Assembly: GCA_964572725.1 (NCBI GenBank)
Contig: CAZNFW010000013.1
Span: forward strand, 3,171-67,170
Direction: 5' to 3'
From: Rosettibacter sp964572725
GTDB taxonomy: Bacteria; Bacteroidota; Ignavibacteria; Ignavibacteriales; Melioribacteraceae
DNA: 64,000 nt
Both the position numbers and the translations under genes were made by a program. This document shows, piece by piece, positions 25,141 through 34,706 of this stretch. The notes under the pieces are model-generated. The model was not told where the DNA came from. It was given only the letters and a program-made list of their open reading frames with translations, and did no database searches. The stretch's first letter is position 1. Each line of letters opens with the position of its first letter.

Positions 25141-26466
25141 TTACTTTTTCTCAAGAGATTTTGGCAGATAATGCAAAACAACTCTATTTTCATTTCTCAA
25201 ATATTTATTTGCAACTCTTTTAATGTCTTCACGAGTAACTTTCATATATCTTTGAATTTCGGTGTTGATTAAATTCGCATCCCCATAATAGACAAAATAA
25301 TTTGCGAGGTCTTCTGCAATACCAATCATTGTTGAATTTCTTTTTACAAAATCACTTTCAATTTGATTTCGAACTTTTTGGAATTCATAATCACTTATTA
25401 ATTCATTTTTTATTTTCTCAATTTCTTTTTGAATAGCAGTTTCTAAATCTTCTGCAGTAACTCCAACATTTGCGAGGCCATAAACAATAAACAATCCGGG
25501 GTCTTCCATTGGAATTGGTATTGAACCAACTGCAAGAGCTTTTTGCTGCTTATCTTTAATTTCTTTTTGAAGTCTTGAACTCTCTCCGCCAGATAGAACA
25601 GTGGTTAAAATACTCAATGCGTAATAATCCGGTGTTCCCTGCTTTGGCATATGATAACCAAAAACAACCATCGGGAGCTGAACATTATCATATACAACTT
25701 CTCTTACTTCTTGAGTTTGTTCTGGTTCTACAATATTTGGACGGGAAATTTCTTGGTTCCCTTTTGGGATCTCACCAAAATATTTTTGTACTAATTCTTT
25801 AGTTTTTTCTATATCAATATCACCAGCTATACTTAGAGTTGCATTTTGAGGTACATAATATTTTTTGTAGAAAGCAATAAATTCATCAAGCTTAGCCTGA
25901 TCAATATATTGAACCTGACCAATTGGAGTCCATCTATATGGATGAACTTTGTAAGCATTACTAAAAAGCTTTTCAATCAAAGAACCATAAGGTTGATTTT
26001 CATAACGCTGCTTTCTTTCTTCCTTTACTACTTTTCTTTGTGTTTCAACTCCAATGCTGTCAATTTTTAAGTGAAGCATTCTTTCAGATTCCATATATAA
26101 ACCAAGTTCTAATTGATTTGATGGAAGAATTTCGTAATAAAAAGTTCTATCAAAAGATGTATTAGCATTAAGTTCGCCACCTGCAGCTTCAATAATTTTA
26201 AAGTATTCACCGCGAGGAATGTTTGGCGAGCCTTCAAACATTAGATGCTCGAAGAAATGAGCAAAACCTGTTCTTTCAGGATCTTCATTTTTACTTCCTA
26301 CATGATACAAAACTGAAATAGCAACTATTGGAGTTGAATTATCCTGATGCAAAATTACATTCAGCCCATTATCTAACTTGTATTGCACAAAGTTAATTTT
26401 CCTTGGTTGAGCTGAAGTAATTACATAACAAAATATTAACAACAAGAATATTAACCTTTTATTCAT
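25141..26466 (-). CDS. M16 family zinc peptidase, catalytic subunit
   Basis: An exported peptidase of 441 residues with a signal peptide (MNKRLIFLLLIFCYVITSAQ). The inverted zinc motif is HFFEHLMFEGS (HxxEH), with the downstream Glu in ERKQRYENQPYG. The C-terminal half has SILTTVLSGGESSRLQKEI. The partner without a zinc site follows after 41 bases, so the two probably form one enzyme, as in mitochondrial processing peptidase and bacterial M16B pairs. A GGAG SD precedes the ATG. Confidence 0.94.
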   Translation of the reverse strand: MNKRLIFLLLIFCYVITSAQPRKINFVQYKLDNGLNVILHQDNSTPIVAISVLYHVGSKNEDPERTGFAHFFEHLMFEGSPNIPRGEYFKIIEAAGGELNANTSFDRTFYYEILPSNQLELGLYMESERMLHLKIDSIGVETQRKVVKEERKQRYENQPYGSLIEKLFSNAYKVHPYRWTPIGQVQYIDQAKLDEFIAFYKKYYVPQNATLSIAGDIDIEKTKELVQKYFGEIPKGNQEISRPNIVEPEQTQEVREVVYDNVQLPMVVFGYHMPKQGTPDYYALSILTTVLSGGESSRLQKEIKDKQQKALAVGSIPIPMEDPGLFIVYGLANVGVTAEDLETAIQKEIEKIKNELISDYEFQKVRNQIESDFVKRNSTMIGIAEDLANYFVYYGDANLINTEIQRYMKVTREDIKRVANKYLRNENRVVLHYLPKSLEKK

Positions 26467-26803
26467 TTAGATTACTCCTTAATTTGTGTTGCAATTTAGT
26501 TGCGTATATAAGCCTATTTGTTTCAAAATTTATTTAAAAAATTTTTAGCCCTGCGAAGTAATAATATTAACTTCCATTAAACATTATTAAATTTTCATTT
26601 TTCCTTCATTTGAAAAGAAGACTAAATCAGTATAAAAAACAATAATTCATTTTAAGTAAATATATATCAATTCATAATAGAAAAAAATGAAACTCTGAAA
26701 TCTATATGACGAAAAATCTTTTTTAGCAACATTCTTTCAGTTTCTTAACAAAAATTTTAAAATAAGAGCAAGAACCAGAGATTTTTTGTTCTTGCTCAAT
26801 TAA
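26467..26803. other. 337-base intergenic region
   Basis: Apart from the SD of the M16 gene and the glyS terminator at 26766-26797, I see only AT-rich sequence with no ORF, RNA gene or repeat. The promoter of the M16 operon should lie here but I could not fix it. Confidence 0.6.
26766..26797 (-). terminator. Intrinsic terminator of glyS
   Basis: A ten-pair stem GAGCAAGAAC / GTTCTTGCTC with a 12-base loop, six bases beyond the glyS stop, followed on the minus strand by TTATTTTAAAATTTTT. Confidence 0.8.
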
Positions 26804-28249
26804 TTATCTTAATTTATCTAAAAGATAATTCAACAAACTGCTTATTGATACACGAATTTGATTCATAGAATCTCGTTCACGAACTGTAACAGTTTCATCC
26901 TGAAGTGTTTGAGTATCTACAGTAATGCAGAAAGGAGTTCCAGCTTCGTCCATTCTTCTGTATCGACGTCCAATGGCAGCTTTATCATCGTAAAATATTT
27001 TCAGATGAGGTCTTAAATCAGCTTCAATTTTTTTTGCAATTTCAGGCATTCCATCTTTGTTAACAAGTGGGAAAATTGCTGCTTTAATTGGAGCTAATTT
27101 AGGATGGAATCTTAAAACACTTCTTAATTCTCCGTTAACTTCTTCTTCATAATAAGCATCAATTAAAAATGCCATAAATGAGCGGCTTGCACCAGCAGAA
27201 GTTTCAATTATGTAAGGAATATATTTTTCTTTTGTTTCATCATCAAAATATAATTGGGATTTGCCTGAAAATTGTTGATGGCGACTTAAATCATAATCAG
27301 TTCTGTTATGAATTCCTTCTATTTCACCCCATCCAAACGGGAATTCGTATTCAATGTCTGTTGCTTCTTTTGCATAATGAGCTAATTTATCTTTTGGATG
27401 ATCGTGAAAGCGAAGTTTGCTTTCTGTCATTCCAAGATTTTTGTACCACTGAATTCTAATTTCTTTCCATTCATCAAAATATTTTTTATCTGTTCCAGGT
27501 TTAACAAAATACTGCATTTCCATTTGTTCAAATTCTCGTGTTCGGAAAAGAAAATTTTTTGTATTAATTTCATTACGAAAAGCTTTGCCGATTTGAGCAA
27601 TTCCAAAAGGAAGTTTTTGTCTGCTTGAATTTGCTACATTGAGAAAATTAACATAAATCCCCTGAGCTGTTTCGGGTCTTAAATAAATAACATTGCTTTC
27701 ATCTTCTACAGGTCCAAGAAAAGTTTTGAACATTAAATTAAATTTTCTGGGCTGTGTAAAAGTACCTTTATTACCGCATTGAGGACAATTAATAATATCG
27801 AGTAACTTTGAAGCTAAAGATTGATTTTCGAGGACAGCAGTAAATTTATCATCAAGCGAACCTTCCTGCTCAAGTAAAGATGAATCAAGTTCACGAAGAG
27901 CTTTCTCTTTATTTTTATCTGAGATTAATTCCGTTAAAGTATCAAGTCTGAATCTTGCCTTGCATTGTTTACAGTCAATCATTGGGTCTGTAAAATTTTC
28001 GACATGACCGCTTGCTTCCCAAACTTTAGGATGCATAAGAATTGCAGCATCAAGCCCTTCAATATCTTCACGGTATGTCATTGCTTTCCACCATTCTTCT
28101 TTAATGTTACGAAGCAATTCTACACCGAGCGGACCATAATCCCAGCATCCGTTTAAGCCGCCATAAATTTCACTTGATTGAAAAACAAATCCTCTTCGCT
28201 TTGCAAGCGATACGATTTTTTCTACTGTTTCGTTTTGTCCCTTTGCGAT
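26804..28249 (-). CDS. glyS: Glycyl-tRNA synthetase (alpha2 type), apparent ATC start
   Basis: Charges tRNA-Gly. Class II motifs are clear: FRNEINTKNFLFRTREFEQMEMQYF (motif 2 region) and ETSAGASRSFMAFL, with a C-terminal anticodon-binding domain (KLAPIKAAIFPL). A start inside the conserved region would drop 44 residues. Upstream codons continue in frame with KGQNETVEKIVSLAKRRGF and SSEIYGGLNGCWDYGPLG, which are the family's N terminus. The frame is closed by TAA at 28271, and no ATG, GTG or TTG lies before this block. The codon in start position, six bases after a perfect GGAGG, is ATC at 28249. It is either a rare AUC start or a miscalled ATG (ATGGCAAAG expected). The protein is 481 residues. 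Confidence 0.93.
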   Translation of the reverse strand: MAKGQNETVEKIVSLAKRRGFVFQSSEIYGGLNGCWDYGPLGVELLRNIKEEWWKAMTYREDIEGLDAAILMHPKVWEASGHVENFTDPMIDCKQCKARFRLDTLTELISDKNKEKALRELDSSLLEQEGSLDDKFTAVLENQSLASKLLDIINCPQCGNKGTFTQPRKFNLMFKTFLGPVEDESNVIYLRPETAQGIYVNFLNVANSSRQKLPFGIAQIGKAFRNEINTKNFLFRTREFEQMEMQYFVKPGTDKKYFDEWKEIRIQWYKNLGMTESKLRFHDHPKDKLAHYAKEATDIEYEFPFGWGEIEGIHNRTDYDLSRHQQFSGKSQLYFDDETKEKYIPYIIETSAGASRSFMAFLIDAYYEEEVNGELRSVLRFHPKLAPIKAAIFPLVNKDGMPEIAKKIEADLRPHLKIFYDDKAAIGRRYRRMDEAGTPFCITVDTQTLQDETVTVRERDSMNQIRVSISSLLNYLLDKLR

Positions 28250-28277
28250 TTTACACCTCCAGTAATTTTTTTAGTGG

Positions 28278-28285
28278 CAAATATA
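28278..28285 (-). promoter_or_regulatory. Candidate -7 element of the glyS promoter
   Basis: The minus strand reads TATATTTG, identical to the tRNA-fMet -7 element, about 30 bases before the glyS start. The -33 element is imperfect (TTTA). Transcription would begin near 28271, leaving a leader of about 22 bases that contains the GGAGG. Confidence 0.5.
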
Positions 28286-28367
28286 AGAAAACCATATGGA
28301 AGTTAATAAATGGATTTTAGAAATTTTTTATTAGGCAATAAAACAGCAGATTATATTATGTCATACT

Positions 28368-30317
28368 TTAATTTGCAGATAGGAGTGTAAAAGAAAACTT
28401 GCTTCCTTTATTTATCTGGCTTTCAACAAAAAGTTTTCCATTCAGTTTTTCAATAAAATCTTTGCTTAGAATTAATCCCAATCCTGTTCCAGATTCACCT
28501 GCAGTGCCACTTTTACTTTTGTTAATATCAAGTTCAAAAAGTTTATTTATAGTTTCGCTGTCCATTCCCACTCCATTATCTTCAACTGTAATTTTCACAA
28601 ATTTATTTTCTCTTTCAGCATTAATCAGAACTTTTCCTCCTTCGTTTGTAAATTTAATTCCATTTTGAATAAGATTTCTCAAAATAGTATTCAGCATGTT
28701 TTCATCAGCTTTGACTATTATATCTTCGGGTACATTTGCCTCAAGTAAAATATTTTTAGATTGAGCAACTGGATTAAATATTGAAAAATTTTCCAGAACT
28801 ATTTCATAAAGGCATAATTCTTTAATATCGATTTCGAGTCTGCCAGTTTGTGCACGAGACCAAAGTAATAGATTTTCAAGTATGTGGAAATTTTGTTTTG
28901 CTGCTTTCTCCATATTATTAAGATAAATCAATTTTTCTTCGTCACTTAATGTTTCATAATTATCTTTTAATAAACTTAAATAACCAAAAAGAACATTAAA
29001 TGGAATTCGTAAATCATGAGCTATAATTCTAAAAAGCGTATCTTTCATGGAATTAAGATTTTTCAATTTTTCATTTGCGATTTTCTTTGTAATGTAACGA
29101 CTGTATGTAATTACAGAAATTAAAAGTATCAAAAGAGTGATAACGATAAAATAATCTCTCTGTCTTTCTGCTATTTCAATATCTTTTTGAAGAATTGCAT
29201 TTTCCCGTTCTGATTTTTCTGCTCTATAAATTGATTCCATAGTTTTGACAACTGATATATTTCGTTGATTAAATAACGAATCCTGCAAAGCATTATATTT
29301 TTGACTGTAATAAAAAGCATTTTTATAATCATTAATTAATTCACTGAATCTAATCCATTGCTTGTAACTATCCAATATTATGTAAGCTGCTTTTAATTTT
29401 TTTATAGTTTCTTTTGCACGATTTAAAAATTCTTTTGCTTCATTAAATCTTTTCAGTTCAGCATAAATTATAGCAAGTTTATTTAGATTATTCAGCTTGC
29501 CTTCAACATAATTTAATTTTTCGGAAAGACTAAGAGCCTGAGTATGATAATGAATTGCTTTATTATAATCTTTCATTAATTTAAAAATGTTACCTATCCC
29601 TGCCCACGCAGAAGCAATGCCTCTTTTGTCTTTCAATTTTTTGTATTTACTTTCAGCAAGCAGATAATAATTCATTGCATTCTTTAAATCCTTTTTAGCA
29701 GAATAAACTTCGGCAATAAGATTTAGTGTTAGTGCAATACCAGACTCATCTTTTATTTCCTTCCTAATTTTCAATGTATTCAATAGATATTCTAATGAAC
29801 TATCATTATCACCTTGATTCTTATATATCAACCCAATATTAATTGAACAAAATGCAATTCCTTCTTTATGATTAAACTTTTCAAAAATATTTAATGATTT
29901 CAGAACATATTCTAATGCAAGAGGATTATTCCCTTGAAGTCTATAAATACCGCCAATATTGTTGTAAGAATATGCTATTTGAATTGAATCTTTGGTTTCT
30001 ATAGCAAGATTTAGTGCATCATTATAGAGAGTTAATGCTTTATCATGTTCACCCATATTACGATAAACAACTCCAAGCAGATTTAATGCTTCTGATTGAA
30101 ATTTTTTGTTATCAATTCTTCTTGCTTTTTTTACTGCTTCTTCACCGCATTGAATTGCAAATTGAGGATTGCTGTTTCTATATAACCAGCAATTGTTTAT
30201 AAGAATATTTATTTGAGTAGTTTCAGGTAAAGCAGAATTTGATTTAAGAAGGCTGTCAAAATTAACTTGAGCATTCGATAAAGAAACATTTATCAGGAAA
30301 AGAAATATATAATTCAT
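28368..30317 (-). CDS. TPR-repeat sensor histidine kinase
   Basis: A membrane sensor kinase of 649 residues. A signal sequence (MNYIFLFLINVSLSNA) leads to an extracytoplasmic region of about 350 residues. This contains at least six tetratricopeptide repeats (ALTLYNDALNLAIETKD, GGIYRLQGNNPLALEYVLKS, GIASAWAGIGNIFKLMKDYN). A transmembrane helix (about 388-405, FIVITLLILLISVITYS) follows. HisKA comes next with phospho-acceptor His in RIIAHDLRIPFNVLFGY (about residue 432), then HATPase with NLIQNGIKFTNEGG, DNGVGMD and GTGLGLILSK. No response regulator lies alongside, so it is an orphan. This architecture is common in Bacteroidota and Ignavibacteria. A GAGGG SD precedes the ATG. Confidence 0.93.
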   Translation of the reverse strand: MNYIFLFLINVSLSNAQVNFDSLLKSNSALPETTQINILINNCWLYRNSNPQFAIQCGEEAVKKARRIDNKKFQSEALNLLGVVYRNMGEHDKALTLYNDALNLAIETKDSIQIAYSYNNIGGIYRLQGNNPLALEYVLKSLNIFEKFNHKEGIAFCSINIGLIYKNQGDNDSSLEYLLNTLKIRKEIKDESGIALTLNLIAEVYSAKKDLKNAMNYYLLAESKYKKLKDKRGIASAWAGIGNIFKLMKDYNKAIHYHTQALSLSEKLNYVEGKLNNLNKLAIIYAELKRFNEAKEFLNRAKETIKKLKAAYIILDSYKQWIRFSELINDYKNAFYYSQKYNALQDSLFNQRNISVVKTMESIYRAEKSERENAILQKDIEIAERQRDYFIVITLLILLISVITYSRYITKKIANEKLKNLNSMKDTLFRIIAHDLRIPFNVLFGYLSLLKDNYETLSDEEKLIYLNNMEKAAKQNFHILENLLLWSRAQTGRLEIDIKELCLYEIVLENFSIFNPVAQSKNILLEANVPEDIIVKADENMLNTILRNLIQNGIKFTNEGGKVLINAERENKFVKITVEDNGVGMDSETINKLFELDINKSKSGTAGESGTGLGLILSKDFIEKLNGKLFVESQINKGSKFSFTLLSAN

Positions 30318-30372
30318 AAAAAACGCCCTCTTTTATTACTAAAAATAAAACATAAAAACTTATCAAAGAAAT

Positions 30373-31806
30373 TTAAAGTGAATTTAATTTTTCTTTAATC
30401 AGCTCCCATGCCTGTTTAACATGTCGTTCTTCCTGTCGTATTCCCGATATAACTAACCGCAATGTAAATTTATTATTTAGTTTTGTATGAGTAAGAAATA
30501 ATTTCCCAGTGAAATTAATTTCATTAATTAATTTTTCATTCAAGTTATTAAGTGAACTTTCATCCAAACCATTAAATTTAGCTCTAAAGCAGACTGTGCT
30601 GAAAGGAACAGGAGCCAGTCTTTCAAAGCTGGGGTGTTCATCAATCCACTTTGCAAATAATTTTGCAAGACGAATATGTTCTCTAATTCTTTCTCTTAAA
30701 CCATCAACTCCAAAATATCGAATAACAAACCATAATTTTAGTGCACGAAATCTCCTTCCAAGCTGAACTCCATAATCCATCAAGTTATCAACAATAGAAT
30801 CTTCCTGAGTTTTAAGATATTCTGGTACAAGTGAAAAAGCTCTTTTTAGTATTTCAGGTTTACGGATATAAAACACACTCAAATCAATTGGGACAAAAAG
30901 CCATTTATGAGGATTTGTAACAATTGAATCGGCTTTTTCAATTCCTTTGAAATATTCTTTCATTTCTGGCAGCATTGCTGCTGAGCCAGCATAAGCAGCA
31001 TCGATATGCAGCCATAAATTATACTTTTGACAAATCTCTGCTATTTGATTTACAGGGTCTACACTTGTGGTTGATGTAGTTCCAATTGTGGCAACAACAC
31101 AGAAAGGTTTAATTCCATTTTGAATATCTTGTTTAATTGCATTTTCAAGTTCAGATGGAATCATTTTAAAGTCAGAATCTACTGGAATTTTTTTTACTCC
31201 TTCTAATCCAATACCTAAAGTTATAGCAGCTTTTTCAATTGATGAATGAGCTTGCTCAGAACAATATAGTCTTAACTTTGGCAAACTGTTTATGCCTTTA
31301 TTTCTAATATCAAGATTAAGATTTTCTCGAGCAGCTGCAATTCCGTGAAGAGAACTAACCGATGCAGTATCATAAATTATTCCCTTAAACTCTTCTGGGA
31401 TATTGAGCATTTTTTTATACCAGTTTAAAACTACATCTTCAAGTTCGGTTAGAGCTGGAGAAGATTTCCAGACCATGCCATTTGAGTTCAAAGTTGAACT
31501 AACAATATCAGCAAGAATTCCGGGACCACTTGCTGTTGAAGCAAAATAAGCCATAAAATTAGGATGCTGCCAGTGTGTAACTCCCGGTAAAATTATTTCA
31601 TTAATGTCTTGAATTATATTATCAAAATTTTCACCCTTTAGCGGAGGTTCATCAGGAAGTTTTGATTTAATATCACCCGGCTTAATATCAGGAAGGACAG
31701 GAAATTTTTCAATATCTTTAAGATAATTTGTTGACCAATCAATTAACTTATATCCTGCAAATTTAAATTCTTCTGCAGGCATATCGCATAAATTTTTCTC
31801 TTCCAT
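30373..31806 (-). CDS. PLP-dependent amino acid decarboxylase (group II, aromatic-L-amino-acid type)
   Basis: Decarboxylates an aromatic or related amino acid to an amine. The 477 residues show the group II pattern: PGVTHWQHPNFMAYFAST, GIIYDTASVSSLHGIAAAREN, IDAAYAGSAAMLPE, and the PLP lysine in SIVTNPHKWLFVPIDLSVFYI. The C terminus has LRLVISGIRQEERHVKQAW. I chose the ATG at 31806, two bases after the stop of the upstream hydrolase; an in-frame TTG at 31818 would overlap it. Whether the substrate is Tyr, Trp, Phe or DOPA cannot be read from the sequence. It is probably co-transcribed with the alpha/beta hydrolase. Confidence 0.93.
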   Translation of the reverse strand: MEEKNLCDMPAEEFKFAGYKLIDWSTNYLKDIEKFPVLPDIKPGDIKSKLPDEPPLKGENFDNIIQDINEIILPGVTHWQHPNFMAYFASTASGPGILADIVSSTLNSNGMVWKSSPALTELEDVVLNWYKKMLNIPEEFKGIIYDTASVSSLHGIAAARENLNLDIRNKGINSLPKLRLYCSEQAHSSIEKAAITLGIGLEGVKKIPVDSDFKMIPSELENAIKQDIQNGIKPFCVVATIGTTSTTSVDPVNQIAEICQKYNLWLHIDAAYAGSAAMLPEMKEYFKGIEKADSIVTNPHKWLFVPIDLSVFYIRKPEILKRAFSLVPEYLKTQEDSIVDNLMDYGVQLGRRFRALKLWFVIRYFGVDGLRERIREHIRLAKLFAKWIDEHPSFERLAPVPFSTVCFRAKFNGLDESSLNNLNEKLINEINFTGKLFLTHTKLNNKFTLRLVISGIRQEERHVKQAWELIKEKLNSL

Positions 31807-31807
31807 T

Positions 31808-32650
31808 TTAATACTCAATTTTTGATAACCAATTAGAAATTATTTTCGCCAGTTGAATTCTTTTATCTAAAAATGAATGCCCACATTCAAGAATATACTC
31901 TTCAAAATTTTCAGCATTCATTAATCTTAACGATGTAACTAACGGTAGATGATGAATCTCAAGCGGAGCAGTTGTATCATATTTAGCACCTATCAACAAC
32001 AGATTTTTTAATGACAACTTGCTTACATAACTCAATAGATTCCATTCATTTTTATATGCTATTAGTTCATCTAATAAATTTTCTGCGCTTGTATTTTTTA
32101 CAAAGGATATTGCATTTTTAATTTTTTCAATTCCCTGCATATAAATTTCTTTATTCAGTTTTAAAATTTCACCGAATGCTCCGGAATTAAAACCTGCTAT
32201 TGAAACAATATTATTAATATCATCATGAAAAATTGAATAATACAAAGCTGCAAACCCTCCCATGCTGTATCCAACTAAAATTAATCTTTTGCTGTCAACT
32301 CTAAATTTTTCCTTCGATTCATTTGACTTAATAAATTTCACAGCTGCATCAAGATCTTCTGTTAAATTTTTCCAGCAGAAATTGCCATCACTTCCCCAGC
32401 AACCTCTGTAATGAAAAATGAGAACATTAAATCCCTGTCTCCTGAATACATGTGCCAGATCAAGATTTGTCTCGTTGCCCGGAAAACCATGCAACAAAAT
32501 TATTGTTGGATGCAGTTCTTCATTTGCGGCAAGAAGCATTGTTCCTAAAATATTACATCCATTACTTTCAAATACAACCGGAACCATTGATGAAGGAAAT
32601 TCTCTGTTGACATAAATTGGGTCTTGAGTTACCGGGTCAAATAAATTCAT
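31808..32650 (-). CDS. Alpha/beta hydrolase
   Basis: A serine hydrolase of 280 residues with no signal peptide. It has the oxyanion-hole motif LLHGFPGNETN, the nucleophile elbow LVGYSMGGFAALYY (GxSxG), an acid residue in LIGAKYDTTAPLEI, and the catalytic His in LECGHSFLDKR. The fold suits an esterase or acyl-peptide hydrolase-like enzyme. It lies directly upstream of the PLP decarboxylase, so the two may act in one pathway, which is not identified. Confidence 0.88.
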   Translation of the reverse strand: MNLFDPVTQDPIYVNREFPSSMVPVVFESNGCNILGTMLLAANEELHPTIILLHGFPGNETNLDLAHVFRRQGFNVLIFHYRGCWGSDGNFCWKNLTEDLDAAVKFIKSNESKEKFRVDSKRLILVGYSMGGFAALYYSIFHDDINNIVSIAGFNSGAFGEILKLNKEIYMQGIEKIKNAISFVKNTSAENLLDELIAYKNEWNLLSYVSKLSLKNLLLIGAKYDTTAPLEIHHLPLVTSLRLMNAENFEEYILECGHSFLDKRIQLAKIISNWLSKIEY

Positions 32651-32896
32651 TTCTTACCTTAATTAATGCTACTTAAAAATAAACATAATATGATTTATAT
32701 TAAAATTAATTTCTGGAATTAACTGCTGCAATTTTTATGATCAGAAATTTACAGCTGTAAAAAATATAATAGTAACAAAGACTTGAATTTACGACCAAAC
32801 CACATTTTGAATTTCTACATATCATTTTCTTAATGCACTCATACAGTTAATTCATCTCAAAATCTAAATGATGTTTTAATTAGAATTCGTATTTGT

Positions 32897-32904
32897 TATC
32901 TTTG
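32897..32904 (+). promoter_or_regulatory. Candidate -7 element of the proS promoter
   Basis: TATCTTTG matches TAnnTTTG and would start transcription near 32911, 22 bases before proS. The -33 region (GTTTT) is only a partial match. The remaining 282-base gap upstream shows nothing else. Confidence 0.45.
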
Positions 32905-32932
32905 TAACTAAATTTTTAAAAAAGAGCAAAAA

Positions 32933-34624
32933 ATGAAATTAAGTAAATCATTTGTTCCAACATTAAAAGAAATACCAGCAGAAGCTGTAATTCCAAGTCA
33001 CATTTTAATGATTCGAGCAGGATTAGTGCGGCAGCTATCGGCAGGAATTTATACATGGCTTCCGCTTGGTTACAAAGTAATTCGAAAAATTATGGATATA
33101 ATTCGAGAAGAAATGAATGCTATTGGCGGACAGGAATTTCATTATCCCGCACTCAATCCAAGAGAAATATGGGAACAAACAGGAAGAGTTGAAGCATTTG
33201 GTGATATAATGTTTCATGTAAAAAATCGTGATTATGTGTTAGCTCCAACCCACGAGGAAATTGTTGCATGGCATGCAAAAGGTGCAATTACATCATACAA
33301 AGATTTACCACAAATCTGGTATCAGATACAAACAAAATTCAGAAATGAACCACGGCCAAGAAGTGGAGTAATTAGAGGCCGTCAATTTATAATGAAAGAT
33401 TCTTACTCTCTGGATAAATCTTTTAAAGATTTAGATAAATCGTATGAAATGCACGATAAAGCTTACAGAAAAATTTTTGACAGATGCGGATTAAAATATT
33501 TTGTAGTTGGAGCATCAAGCGGTGCAATGGGCGGAAGTAAATCAGAAGAATTCATGGTTAAAAGTGATGCCGGAGAAGATACTGTAGCATATTGCGAAAA
33601 ATGCGGTTATGCAGCTAACGTTGAAGTGGCACAATCAATTGCTGAACCAGCAATTCGTTCCAACACGAGCAAAGAAATTTATGAAATCCATACCCCCAAT
33701 GTTAAGTCAATTGATGAACTTTGCTCATTTCTCAATATTGATGAACATGAAACTGCTAAATCGAGAATTTATATACACAATGGCAATCCTGTATTGGTTC
33801 TTATGCTTGGAAACGACGAAGTGAATGAAACAAAACTTCAAGCTGTACTTGGAGGGAATGTTCGTCCGGCTCACCCTGATGAACTTAAAGAAATTTCAGG
33901 TGCAGATGCCGGCTCTATTGGTCCAATTGGATTTAAACACAGAATAATTGCAGATAATTTATTGAAAGATGCAAATAATCTTTACAGCGGCGCAAATAAA
34001 AATGATTATCACATAGGCGGTATTGATTTAGTGCGTGATGTACCAAATATCGAATACTATGATTTAAGAATTGTTGAAAATGGTGAAAAATGCATCAGAT
34101 GTAATTCATCACTTCAGGTTTTCAAAGCAATTGAACTTGGACATATTTTCAAATTAGGCACAAAATATTCTGAAGCACTTGGTGTTAATTATCTTGACGA
34201 AAATGGGAAAGAACATCCAGTCGTAATGGGAAGTTATGGGATTGGAGTTGAAAGAATTCTTGCATGCTTCTTAGAACAAAATTATGATGAAAAAGGAATT
34301 ATCTGGAAAAAACCTTTAGCTCCATTCGATGTTCATCTAATCGGCCTTAATATGAAAAATTCAGAGATTAAAGATACATGCGATAAATTGTATGATGAAC
34401 TGCAAACTTCAGGTTTTGAAGTAATTTATGATGACAGATATGATGTGAGTGCTGGATTTAAATTCAATGATGCAGATTTGCTTGGAATGCCGCTGCAAAT
34501 AATTGTCGGCGAAAAAAATTTGAAAAACGGAAATGTTGAAATAAAAATTAGAAAATCGGGCGAGAAATTAACTGTTCCAACAACTGAATTAAAAGAAAAG
34601 ATTAAAAATTTATTAGACCAATAA
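32933..34624 (+). CDS. proS: Prolyl-tRNA synthetase (bacterial type with editing insertion)
   Basis: Charges tRNA-Pro. The 563 residues show the class II core: AGLVRQLSAGIYTWLPLG, motif 2 in QIQTKFRNEPRPRSGVIRGRQF-like sequence, and motif 3 in VMGSYGIGVERILACFLE. Between motifs 2 and 3 there is the INS editing domain, related to YbaK (about residues 225-385, including LVLMLGNDEVNETKLQAV and GSIGPIGFKHRII). The C terminus is an anticodon-binding domain (PFDVHLIGLNM, YDDRYDVSAGFKFNDADLLG). With the INS domain it is the 'prokaryote-like' form able to hydrolyse Ala-tRNA-Pro. Confidence 0.97.
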   Translation: MKLSKSFVPTLKEIPAEAVIPSHILMIRAGLVRQLSAGIYTWLPLGYKVIRKIMDIIREEMNAIGGQEFHYPALNPREIWEQTGRVEAFGDIMFHVKNRDYVLAPTHEEIVAWHAKGAITSYKDLPQIWYQIQTKFRNEPRPRSGVIRGRQFIMKDSYSLDKSFKDLDKSYEMHDKAYRKIFDRCGLKYFVVGASSGAMGGSKSEEFMVKSDAGEDTVAYCEKCGYAANVEVAQSIAEPAIRSNTSKEIYEIHTPNVKSIDELCSFLNIDEHETAKSRIYIHNGNPVLVLMLGNDEVNETKLQAVLGGNVRPAHPDELKEISGADAGSIGPIGFKHRIIADNLLKDANNLYSGANKNDYHIGGIDLVRDVPNIEYYDLRIVENGEKCIRCNSSLQVFKAIELGHIFKLGTKYSEALGVNYLDENGKEHPVVMGSYGIGVERILACFLEQNYDEKGIIWKKPLAPFDVHLIGLNMKNSEIKDTCDKLYDELQTSGFEVIYDDRYDVSAGFKFNDADLLGMPLQIIVGEKNLKNGNVEIKIRKSGEKLTVPTTELKEKIKNLLDQ

Positions 34625-34653
34625 ACAAAGTTGATAAAATAAAATTATGATAA

Positions 34654-34687
34654 CTCAGATTAAGTAATAACTGCGTGCAAATCTGAG
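34654..34687 (+). other. Inverted repeat between proS and rsmI
   Basis: CTCAGATT / AATCTGAG, an eight-pair stem with an 18-base loop, 20 bases before rsmI and followed by CAATCAATTTTC. It could be a weak terminator of proS or a leader structure for rsmI. The T tract is poor. Confidence 0.35.
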
Positions 34688-34706
34688 CAATCAATTTTCT
34701 ATTTTT

